Assembly: GCA_922989275.2 (NCBI GenBank)
Contig: OV277864.1
Coordinates: 46,871,550-46,935,549 of the forward strand
Source of the DNA: Gari tellinella
Taxonomy: Eukaryota; Mollusca; Bivalvia; Cardiida; Psammobiidae
DNA: 64,000 bases
Direction of reading: 5' to 3'
The stretch's first letter is position 1, and each line of letters starts with the position of its first letter. Positions 24,373 to 34,573 of the stretch are shown piece after piece. Made by a program: the position numbers and the translations under genes. Under the pieces are notes generated by a model, which was not told the DNA's origin, did no database searches, and saw nothing but the letters and a program-made list of their open reading frames with translations.

Positions 24373-25711
24373 CGGTAATAAAAGCGGGACAGGAAACGAA
24401 ATGAAATTTGACGGTAAAATTTACCGTGATACTAAAGCAATTACCGAACAATGGAAAACTTACTATGCAAGACTATACAACACCTCTAGCTGTCCTGCAT
24501 ACGACTCGAATTTTGAAAACTCTGTTAACGACGATGTTGAGAGAATTAAGGCAATGGTTGAAAGAGCGAGCACGGAAACAGTTAGCATAAGTATTGAGAC
24601 CTTAGATAATCAATTGAAATTGTGTAAAAAAGGTAAAATGTGCGGTTTTGATAACGTTTACTACGAGCACATGGTATTTGGCGGTCGCACTTTACACTGG
24701 GCTTTGTTGCGTCTCTTCACGGCCATGTTGAATTTTGGGTATATACCCCCGGCCATGAATAGAGGGGTAATTGTCCGGCCATGAATAGAGGGGTAATTGT
24801 AACTCTTCATAAAGGAGGCAGAAAAAGAAAAGATGAACCACAAAATTACAGAGCTATCACGCTTACGTCGACCATTTTGAAACTTTTTGAAAGTATACTA
24901 TTGTTACGCTTTGAAAACAAAATTATAGAAAATCTTAGTCCACAACAAGGTGGTTTTCAACGAAACTTAGGCTGTGTTATGACGTCATTCTCACTTCAGG
25001 AATCCATTCAGTTTACGCGTGAGAACAATAGTAAAGCTTTCGTTGCCTTTCTCGATAGTCGTCAAGCTTTTGACAGGGTTTGGCACAATGACCTCATTTT
25101 AAAATTATATGAATTAGGGATCGACGTCATTAGTCTGAAAACTATTATAAGTTTGTACAGTTCTATGCAGAGCTGTGTTAGATATAAAGGTAATGTCTCT
25201 GAATGGTTCGATGTTTTACAAGGTACCAGACAAGGGGGAAAATCTTCACCGATCCTGTATCTCCTTTATATAAATGGGCTCATCAAGTTACTAGAGGAAG
25301 CAAAACTTGGATTCTGTATCTATGATATGCCTCTATGTAGCCCTACCGTAGCGGATGATATGATTTTATTGGCATTATCTAAAACAAGTCTTAATAATAT
25401 GTTAGACATATGTTACGGGTATTCTATAAAATGGAGGTTTGACTATAACCCAAAGAAATGTGCTGTTGTTGTATTCAACGAACCAAAGTCAAACAACAAA
25501 AAGTCTATGAGAATTTGGAAACTTGGTAATGAAACAATTGTTGAGGATTCCTCATATACTCACTTAGGAATTACCTGTAGAAACTCCATACGAATACAAG
25601 AAACTATTCATAATTCTAGTATCAAGCTTAAAGGCACTCTTTTGAGCATAGCTAGTAGTAATGTAAGTTTTGGTCCGTTGAACCCTCTGACACTATCTAG
25701 ACTTTATCAAT
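24373..25711 (+). pseudogene. LINE B reverse transcriptase portion
   Basis: The RT domain has FLDSRQAFDRVW (near 25050), GTRQGGKSSPILYLLY (near 25222) and a catalytic box reading VADDM (near 25348), where Tyr or Phe is usual before ADD. A 26 bp tandem duplication (24749-24774 and 24775-24800) shifts the frame, so two ORFs overlap at the repeat. The domain stops at the LINE C insertion, inside a segment that reads SRLYQ. Confidence 0.85.
24749..24800. repeat. 26 bp tandem duplication in LINE B
   Basis: CCGGCCATGAATAGAGGGGT plus six bases is present twice in direct succession without a mismatch. The length is not a multiple of three, so it breaks the RT frame. Perfect identity suggests a recent slip or an assembly artefact. 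Confidence 0.9.
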
Positions 25712-25876
25712 TCAATTCAATTCAACTTTTTATTGGCATTAAACATAAATAATGTTCATAGCCATATAACATAATGTACATGACTAACAATAAATAACTA
25801 TATAGTATTAGACCAGGAAATATAGTTACATAAGCAGGAGAAAAGTATGAAAAAATGTGAGATGACAATGATTTAA

Positions 25877-26280
25877 CCTTCTTAATTATACAGTAGAATA
25901 TATATCAAATACTGACCTCATATTATAAATAAACAAAGTCTTTAAGATATCACGAAATACAATATTTTTCTACTACGTTGTTCTATATTTAAGTTTTAAC
26001 TTACAGTTATATTTTCATCATATTTCTTTTTATTTTGAGTGTGTAAATCGGTTTGGATCCTAATAAGACGGCACAGTTGTTTTCGTCTTATCAGAATCCA
26101 AGCCCATTGAAGTTGAAATTGATCTGCATTTTCATAATGGAAACTGATAATACTATTTCTATGGTTGGGAATAACAACATGAATAATAATTATGTACACT
26201 TCTATCTATAGTAACAGGATCTAATCTACGACAAACAAATACAATATCTTGTGACCATGGAAGTTTCAGGGGATAATGAG
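25877..26280. mobile_element. Possible TTAA-flanked foldback insertion in LINE C 3' UTR
   Basis: TTAA lies at 25873 and at 26281. The centre has a hairpin (GGTTTGGATCCTAATAAGAC against GTCTTATCAGAATCCAAGCC, 26048-26104), and the right end GGGGATAATGAG matches the end of the TTAA-flanked element at 41124-41367. The left terminus is not a clear inverted match, so the boundaries are tentative. Confidence 0.4.
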
Positions 26281-29200
26281 TTAACTATCCTCTTAACATA
26301 AAAGCCTGATAGATGAATTTAGCTAATTTAATTAGTGTGCTTTTCTGTTGACTGCTTAGTAATAATTTTAATTTGTCCATGTTAGGCCAATGGCAATAAT
26401 AATTTGGCAAGCACTGGAACCGTAGGTCTCTGTAGTAAGGGCAAACAAGCAAAAAGTGATATTCATTTTCAGGAACATTCATCGAGCATTTATTACAAAT
26501 TCTTTCTTCACGCGGTATATTTCTGTATCTGCCTTCTTCAATTAGTAATTTGTGAGATGAACATCTAAATCGTGTTAACGCTATTCTATGTTTACTATTT
26601 TTGACTACTTGTAAGTATTTTTCTTTTTCAAATTGTGTTTTGAATATACGGTATGTATCAAGTTTAGGGAGATTTCTGAGATCTGAAAACCATTTCTGAT
26701 AATATTGATCAAGAACAGATCCTATCAGCGCTGTTAGTTGGGCATTTGTTAAAGTTATTGGATGTTGATGAAATAAGAATGAAAATCCTAGTTGGTCAAC
26801 CAACTGCTTAAGTTGTTTTGACCACTCACTGATTAAAACGCCATTCGTATCACGCATGAACATCAATTTGTATTGAATAGAATCCGGTACTTGTGATGTT
26901 CTAAACCAGAATTTAAGAATTCTCATTTGTCTTACAATATACATAGGAAACCTTCCCAATTCACCATATATGGTAGTATTAGTAGTTTTTTTTTTTTTAC
27001 TCTTAACAATTGTTTCATGAATTTCAAAAGAACTCTTTCTATATATGCTGCTTTATGAAATCCCCATACACATGCACTATAATTTAAAATAGGTGAAATC
27101 ATTGTATCAAATAGTTTAAGTTTTTCTTCAATATCTAGTGGAACTATATCAAATAATGAATTAAGCGAAAATAAAGCTCGCATTGCCTGTTGTGATAATG
27201 CTTTTTGCGCCTGGAAAAAGCGCCCATTAGCTGATAGCTTTATTCCAAGGTAAGTAAATTTTGTTACTAACTTGAAAGCAATGTTGTTAAAAGAGATTTC
27301 TACATTTTCAGGCCTGTTACTTGCTTTAAAAACCATAACAACTGTCTTATCTATATTAACTTCAATGCCCCACTTTTTGCAGTACGTGTTTAGTTTATTG
27401 AGCAGACATTGGAGACCATCTGGAGTGTATGAAAATAACGCTGTGTCGTCTGCAAACAACAAAAGAAACATTTGCAGCTCATCTATTGTAAAGGTTTCGA
27501 CACCTGGGACTTTAAGCTCTTCGTATAAATCATTCACAAAAAACAGAAACAAAAGCGGGGATAACGGTTCACCTTGTTTGACACCTGACCTACTTTCGAA
27601 GAAGTCCGAACATTCACCATTTACTCTAACACATGACCGCACTTTCTCATACATTTTGTGTAACATTTTTGTAAACTTGGTTGACACTCCAGATTGCATT
27701 AATTTAAACCATATACCGTTTCTATAGACTAAGTCAAAGGCTTTCCTAAAATCTATAAAAGCACAGTACAGCTTACGTTTTTCAAAATTAATCACTTTAT
27801 TTATAATTGATGAAAGGGCAAAAATACAGTCTGTTGTGCTTTTACCCTTCCTAAAACCAAACTGAAAGTCCGATAAAATGTTCTGATTTTCGGCCCAATG
27901 TCGCAGTCTATTGTCAAGTAAGAGCGAGAATATCTTGGAAAAAATACTTGTGAGTGTTATTCCACGGTAATTGTTAACATCCTTGAGATTCCCACTTTTT
28001 GGGACAGGGATAATTACACCGGTTGTCCAACATTCCGGGTATATACAGTTTTCATACATATAATTAAAGAGTTTACATAATACTGGTGCCATTATATCGA
28101 CAGTTTCAATGAACATTTCGGGACACAATAGATCAAGACCGCTACTCTTACCCCGTTTCAACGACAAAATACAAGTTTTAACCTCGGCCACTGAAAAAGC
28201 TTTATCAAGCTGTTCTAAAACAATGCTCTCACTTGACAAAAACACATCCTCAGCTTGGTCATTTTTAAATTCGCCGTCAGCTGTAAAAAGTACTTTAAAG
28301 TGGGTTAGGAATTCATCTTTATTTAAACATAAATTTGTTTTGTTACAATTGCCTCTCAATTTACGAATTTCCGACCAAAACTTTTGTGGCTGTGATTTGG
28401 CTAAAGTATGTAGATTTTGACTCTGTTTTGATTTGTATACAGCCCGAGCCTTTCTTTTAGCAGCGCGATACGCACGCCTTTTGTTAACAAGAATATCACA
28501 ATTTTCACGTGTTCGTTTTGTTCTATAATGCCGTGCAGCCGTCTTTAAGGCGTACCTAGCAGTCTCACAGTCATGGGTAAACCACGGGCTTTTAAACTTA
28601 CGTCTATTTTTAGAATTACTTTTATTATAAATTACTTTTGACTTTCCGTACACGCTAAAGGCCTTTTCATAGAGTAAACTTGCAAATTTTTCAACACCGC
28701 TGTTAAGTTCGACATCACAAGATATGATATCATCAATAATATTTTCAAAGCATAAGATATCAGATTGGACTGTTTCAGTAAATATTGGGTTACCAGACTC
28801 CCAAACAACTTTCTTGATTTCTTTTCTGTTTGTACTATCATTGTTATTCGTGGGATTAGTAAAAATATCAAGCCCTATTGGCGCATGAGAAGAACAATGG
28901 TAAACATCGTGAACAGTGAAATTGTCAATGATGCCGAATAAATCGTAAGGCATAAGTAAATAGTCAATTAAACTATTACCATTACGAGAAAAGTATGTAT
29001 AGCTTCCAATTCCAGCATCATCACCAATTCGACCGTTCACGATTTTTAAGTCACTGCTGCAACAAATATCTAATAGTTTCAAACCCGATGTATTTACATT
29101 TTTATCCATTGTAAACCTTCTTGGCAACTCACTTTCTAAACAACTGTGGTTACTATTATCCATTTCTGGAACAAATTCATCAAAATAACTAACATTTTCT

Positions 29201-29586
29201 ATGACGTCACTTCTTTCGCCGCATCTAGAATTTAGATCACCCATTACGGCAACTTTGCCATAACTTTGATAAGTTCTTATTTTCTGTTCTAAGGATTCAA
29301 AATAGCCAGTATAATGAGACTCGAAATATGGTGAGTTACTCGGTGGAACATAGCAAAAACACATGTATAAATCATGCTCTAATCCAAAATACTGTTTACA
29401 AAATTTAACCCACATAAAACCACTGTTATCTTTTTCTACAACAGTATTATCAATAAGGTTTGACCTGACGGTCATCACTTTCCGTCAGCTTTCGTTGGTA
29501 CAATCGGTGGTACAATCGGGAGTTTCCGGATACTTTATTTATAGATCTCAAGATATATACCTTAGCCGATAACCAAAAGTCACTGT

Positions 29587-29660
29587 GTTGCAATAGCTGA
29601 ATGGATAGCGTTAATGACTCGTTGTGGAAGGGTCGTAGGTTCGATTCTCGGTACTGTTTT
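29587..29660 (+). repeat. tRNA-like module, left, copy 2
   Basis: ATAGCTGAATGGATAG (A-box-like) and GGTTCGATTCTCGG (B-box-like) are spaced as in tRNA-derived SINE heads. It corresponds to 14124-14195 in copy 1. Confidence 0.6.
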
Positions 29661-29927
29661 GTAAACTTCGGCTGTAAATATTTTTTTAGTATATTAGCCG
29701 TAAAAGTATTTTGTGTACAAACGTAACGCATAGTGCTTTCTGGGAGTGTTTTGCATAACGTGGTGTTCTTTGGACCAGTTTTCTAGCCAAGTTTTTCCTA
29801 GGCAAGTAGCACTGTACTCTATTTCATATACATGTACATGCAATTGCATGAATGTCATGGTTTGCATGCGTCTATCCGCACTTTTAAAAAAGATACATGT
29901 ACATATTCAATAAATAATACAAAACTC

Positions 29928-30000
29928 TACCGGGGATCGAACCCAATACCCTTACCTTGGTAGCGCGGCGACCTTACCACTGAGCCATCACCGACTGTAT
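29928..30000 (-). repeat. tRNA-like module, right, copy 2
   Basis: On the minus strand, GATGGCTCAGTGGTAAGG and GGGTTCGATCCCCGGTAG are close to tRNA A and B boxes, and the TTCGATCC arm can form a T stem. An acceptor-stem match is not convincing. A functional tRNA gene is therefore unlikely. Confidence 0.6.
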
Positions 30001-30433
30001 TTATCTATAACCGATAACACAATTCCAGTTCGAGTCACCGTTGAATTGTCTATTCTCAATACACTGTAGTTGTTTTTTCGGAAGCTAACGAATAACTTAC
30101 GGAAAAAGACGGAATATGCATGAACCGTCAGGTCAAACCTTATCGACAATAACCCCGTCGGTTAGGGTTGTTTTGATAAACAAACACACGCCCCCATGGC
30201 CACGCCTACTATTACCATGTAAACTTTCGGGTCTGGGCACAGATATAGAATCATAACCGTTTAGAGTGAAATTAATATTGTGTTTCTGCCATGTCTCACA
30301 AAGAAATATAACGTCAAAATTAATAACAAAATTCACAAAATCTTCATCGTCTGTGCTGGAGTTTAAGCCTTCAATGTTCCATGACAGAATATTAAGGGAA
30401 TCACACTTTTCTTTTTTCTTTTAGGGGGACACC

Positions 30434-31509
30434 CTAACTTGAACCAAAGTCAACACTGTTTGCACCGCTGGAACGTGAGGGCTGATTGTATAAAACATTG
30501 TCAATGTACAGCTTGTCACGAACAAGCACACTTTTCTTGCCTTGATCCCTGGCTTCGATCATGATTGGTATGAGGGTTTTACGGCGCTCTTTCACCTCTT
30601 GTGGGTACTGTTGGGTCACATTATAAGGGGTATCCCTTAGCCTGACGGTTTTCAAAGAGCTCTGTACACAAAGCTTGGAGTTTGTGTCCTTAAATTTCAC
30701 TACTATCGGCCTGATTTTCCCATTAGTGTAACGACCAATTATGTGTGCCCTGTCAATGAATATTTTTGTTTTGGGATTTTCGATGTTCAGTGTCTCAGCA
30801 CAGAAACTGTAAACCTTTTCGGCACAATCCTCGGATGAAGCAGACAGGTTTTGCGTACTACCCGTGCTATTACCACTGTCTTGTTGTGACTGTGTATTTG
30901 GCCTGTATGACTGGGTATGAGATTCAAAAGGTTATCACTCATGGATCGACACTTAAGGTCAATAATGTCGTCTGCTAGACTTTCGTTTTTAGCTTTCAAT
31001 GTTTTATTGTCTTTTTGTAGCTGATCCATGTTTGTTTGAACCGATGATAATTTTTGACTATTGTCTTTAGCTTGGGAGGAAACGTTATCATACTGCTCAC
31101 TAATGAACTTTTGGCTTGATTCTATTTCGCTCATTCTACGGGATAAGTCGCCTAAGCGTTCCGTTATTTGGTCAACAGATCTTTGAATGGAATTTAGTTG
31201 GCTCAGTTTTCCGTCCATAGTTTCAAGCCTTTTCAAAATACTATCTAATGCAGCATCGTTCTTTTGGTACTGGACTGAACTTGGTGATGGTTGAGGCATA
31301 TTCATATAATACTGTTGAGCAGGAGGATATGGAGGCGCTGGAGGTAATACATATGGCTGGCTATTCAAAGGTGTTTGTGGTGTTTGAGGTGTGACTGTAC
31401 CTTGAATGTTTGGTTGATTTGCCGCCATTTTCCTCTTTGTTTCTTTGTTCTCGGCACTGCTTGGTGTAATACTGCTCGTTTTACGTTTTCGTGGCCCCAT
31501 AAATACCAA
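30434..31509 (-). pseudogene. LINE C ORF1 (coiled-coil, L1-type RNA-binding protein)
   Basis: The frame begins at an ATG at 31509 or at 31497 (MGPRKRKT). A basic, proline-rich N-terminal third with a Tyr/Pro/Gln stretch is followed by a coiled coil with repeated Leu and Gln (about residues 85-180). The region then reads DLKCRSMSDNLL, and after a frameshift near 30930, IFIDRAHIIGRY. Those two blocks are typical of the RRM-like domain of L1-type ORF1 proteins (Transposase_22 family). The frame after the shift stays open to a TAG at 30434. In a working element this protein binds the LINE RNA. Confidence 0.8.
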
Positions 31510-31587
31510 TTTATAGTCACTTATACAGTCATGTAGTTATTTGACACCATCACACCACAGTTCCATACTCCATTTACTTAATAACGG

Positions 31588-32469
31588 TATCAATCCGTGG
31601 TCTTACCCAAAGCTCTTTATGGCTGCGAACTCTGGAATTCATTGTCAACTGCTCATATTAAGGAGTTGGAACGAGCACATTTCTTTTGTATAAAATACAT
31701 TCAGAAACTACCTACCTATTCTAAAAATGTCTTTTCATACCATTCTATTGGCAGTCCCCCTATTCTTACTATTATAGAATATAGAAAACTTCAATTTCTA
31801 GGACAACTTTGTAGACTACCATGTCATTATTTATCCAAAAAGATATTTGTAAACAGACTGGTCCGTTACTGTGATGGTTCAGAGAGGCAGTCTGGTAGCT
31901 TTATCCCTGACATATTCTAAATACTTCATAAATATGATCTTATTCGCTATATTGAATACTTCAAAGAAACCTCAGATTTTCCTGCAAAAAGTGTGTGGAA
32001 ATCTGTTCTTAGCAGACACGTACTTAAACCAGCTAAAACCTCACGCATAGATATATTAAACACGTTGATTCCAGCGGACAATGTGAGTGACTTATTCCCG
32101 GGTTCAGACGCTATTTATATTTGGCATTTTGCACGCAGTAACCCAGATATGCTATCTGCCTGTTTTAGTGCTATATTCATTGTTGTTAAACTAGCAACAT
32201 CAAGGTTTCCAGAGAGCTGTAGTTTATGCTGCAGCCTAGTGGAGCACTTGGTCTTGCACAAAATTATTTACTGTTCACGCAATGAACATCTTCGTAATGC
32301 TGTCCATTTAAATTTGGTAAAAGGTATGGGATTAGACATGTATTGTCAGTTTATTCTGCTGCCACCTAAGATTCAGATTTTGCATATCTTAGGTAATAAC
32401 ATCTTAACACAAAATATGTATGCAGTAAGTTGTTTAAAACTTCTTCATGCCATGGTAAAGTCGAGATAA
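31588..32469 (+). pseudogene. LINE B C-terminal portion after the nested insertion
   Basis: The frame resumes with YQSVVLPKALYGCELW, a post-RT block common to many LINEs, and continues to about 31918 where a TAA occurs. It reopens with ILHKYDLIRYI and runs to 32469. A Cys/His-type tail is partly preserved (CSLCCSL, then HLVLHK). The single internal stop adds to the frameshifts upstream, so the copy is dead. Confidence 0.8.
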
Positions 32470-32564
32470 TAATAATATATTAGTTAAAGAAAAAGAGAGA
32501 GAAAACGATATCTTGTCTGATTTCAGTCAGAGTGTTTAAGGTAGTCAACCCACTGAATGTATAA

Positions 32565-32602
32565 AAACAAAACAAAAAAAAAAAAACATTTTTTTTTTTT
32601 GC
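32565..32602. repeat. A-rich and T-rich homopolymer junction
   Basis: An AAAAC-type run of about 25 bases is followed directly by a run of about 12 T. The A-rich part is a plausible 3' tail of LINE B. The T run may belong to a second insertion in the opposite orientation. Confidence 0.55.
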
Positions 32603-34573
32603 TTGGTGCGGTCAAACCTCTTAGGAGCGAAATACCAGTAAGTAAAACTTGGACATTTTGATGATTCGTATTTCTTAATGCACGGTGAAACTATCCAAGA
32701 AATCTCCAAGAAGTTCTCTCGGTAGTGTTTTCATCCTGTGTTGAGATGCAGTCTGTCTTACCGATCATCATTTGACATTTTTCGGTCGCTGAGGTTTTAC
32801 TGCAATGGTTGCCATGACTATTTTGTTGTTAACATGCATACATAGGTGGATATGTTATTATTCATAAATGAGATTTATTTTATCATGAATTCATAGCTAT
32901 TGCGATTGTATAACCTATATTGCACAATAATATTAGTTTTTCGCGCTCAGGAAATACGGAATCCAAAACCGTCATACCAGCCCGTACACCCTGCCGGAAT
33001 GCCGTGTAACGAATATTATTTCCAGTCTAGATCCAATACAAGAAAGACAACATGCATCATCTGACATAGTGTAGTTTACTGGATCCTAAATTGACACTTG
33101 AAATTGACAACAGTTCACTGAAATCTCTCGCGCTAGAGCAACAAGTCTATACAGTTAAACTTCGATGTTTGGAACTCGCATAAGTAGAATCTACCTGCAT
33201 TTCTACAGATTAATGTCATTAATCTGCTTCTGTTGAACATGCATCCGTACTTCAAGCTAAGAAAGGTGGCATATCCACCTTTTAAACTTTGAAATACCGA
33301 TATGTTCGAGTGAACAGAATTCAAGATAGGCCCTAAGTTTAACTGTTTCTAACATGATTACGTCATCACATTGGAATGTGGGCATCTTATAAATGTTCAT
33401 TACATGTAGGCTACCAAAATATTTCGAACGGACAGTTTTAGGACGACATTTATGTTTTATGAAACACTATAACGATACGTTTTAACAAATGAACGGAAAT
33501 GATCAGGAGCGAACGAATGAATACGTAGGTCAGTGGCTATGCATATCGAGTTAAGTCTATTTGGGTTGATTTCGATAAAAATATTGATCTAAATATGTCC
33601 TAAGTATGTGTCAATTTCATTATAATCCAGTGACAGGTGCCATTTCATTTCCAGTCTTTTGTTTACCATGGTGACGGCGCGGGTGGGGTAATCAGGGAAA
33701 CAAAGCCAGAAATTAGCATTCAATCGATATTTGAGTTACACATGCGCATACTAATAGATTCAATACTGTTTTTAATTGAGATTTCTTTTTATTTCCTGAT
33801 AAACAATTGCTTAATAAACAGAAAAAGAGATATTATTTACGCAAATCGCTCGAGGGAGAAACATCTATTTAGTCACGTGATCCGTACTACCCGGCAAATT
33901 TATGAATACGGTCTCGTACACAGTGGTCACATGTGCATTTTTAGCCAATCAGTGTCCAAGAATTTATAATGACTGGAAATAATTGTTTTTACTTCATTGG
34001 TAATGCATGTTATACAATGGCCATAACCGTATTCACCGTAATATAAATTCCCCGGTCAGTCTTCTAGTGGTTTGGTTCGTCTTGCCTTTATTTTGACAAG
34101 ACTTATCATGCGCACTATCACTGATTTTTCATTCATATTATTCATTCCAAGTGATAACGATGTTCCTTGTGTTTCATTTCGGCAAGTTTTGTCACTTGTC
34201 ACTTGTTATGGTATGTGTGTGTGTTGGGGTTGGGGTTTGGGGTGTTTATATTCATATATTCATGTATCCACGAGTATGTAAATTTTTCATGTATATATAT
34301 AGATGTCTAATATTAATATCCACTATCTCTTTATGTTTGATTTTGTTCAATTTAAACCATGCACTCTTACTCTATAATAGCTTTTACTGCTGTGTAGATG
34401 TATATGTGCATGTGACCTCAATACAACATTATAAATTAGATGTCTACCGCAATTGAAACTGTACATAATATTTCTGTCAACATTGATTTATTCTGTCTTT
34501 CTATGTTATGTTTTCACTGTTTGTATTATTATGTAGCTCTCCATCATTGGAGGTATTAAAGATCTACTACTAC
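32603..34573. other. No gene identified
   Basis: Noncoding on inspection of both strands. Open frames at 33637-33969 and 34151-34456 are hydrophobic or low-complexity and match nothing known to me. The end (34535-34573) finishes in a TACTACTAC run next to the duplicated segment, possibly the tail of an old retroposon. Confidence 0.45.

Larger units (their letters stand above)
29456..30140. mobile_element. TA-flanked 685 bp element with paired tRNA-like modules, copy 2
   Basis: The ends AGGTTTGACCTGACGG and CCGTCAGGTCAAACCT are perfect inverted repeats, with TA on both sides. Removing the element and one TA rejoins the LINE C frame as VIVDIDNTVV. Subterminal CTTTCCGTCA and TTCCGTAAGTTATTCG words are also near-inverted. 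Two tRNA-like modules face each other, and there is no transposase frame. Confidence 0.88.
26285..30430 (-). pseudogene. LINE C ORF2: endonuclease, RT and zinc-knuckle tail
   Basis: The protein starts near 30425 with LNILSWNIEGLN, runs to 30141, is interrupted by the 685 bp element, and resumes at 29455. Endonuclease motifs include MGDLNSRCG (near 29235), NSLIDYLLMP (near 28965) and SSHAPIG (near 28885). RT motifs are FIDFRKAFD (near 27745), GVKQGEPLSPLLF (near 27575) and the catalytic FADD (near 27440). The C-terminal part has ICNKC and HFLLVC, a Cys/His cluster common in LINE tails. A frameshift falls in a run of 13 T (26987-26999), so the last 220 codons are in another frame. An in-frame stop lies just before the first clear codons, so the start codon is unclear. 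Apart from these lesions the frame is long and clean. Confidence 0.88.
25712..31587 (-). mobile_element. LINE C: near full-length non-LTR retrotransposon
   Basis: The insertion is flanked by the 7 bp duplication TATCAAT (25705-25711 and 31588-31594). On the minus strand it has a short 5' UTR, ORF1, ORF2, and a 3' end finishing in a short (TTGAA)n tail. Inside it sit a TA-flanked 685 bp element (29456-30140) and probably a TTAA-flanked foldback element in the 3' UTR (about 25877-26280). It is the best-preserved retrotransposon of the window. Confidence 0.85.
22392..32590 (+). mobile_element. LINE B, interrupted by two nested insertions
   Basis: The element spans the endonuclease start near 22392 to a poly(A)-like A-rich tract near 32565-32590. 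Removing the insertions at 23641-24366 and 25712-31587, with one copy of each target duplication, restores a continuous reading frame across both junctions. The 5' end is not defined: the duplicated segment stops at 22071 and no separate ORF1 was found. Confidence 0.8.

Noticed and set aside
29928..30000. Functional tRNA gene
   Set aside because: A- and B-box-like words are present but no convincing acceptor stem closes the cloverleaf, and the module is part of a repeated element.
33637..33969. 110-codon ORF on the plus strand
   Set aside because: Composition is that of AT-rich noncoding DNA, with no domain, no splice context and no repeat of the frame elsewhere.
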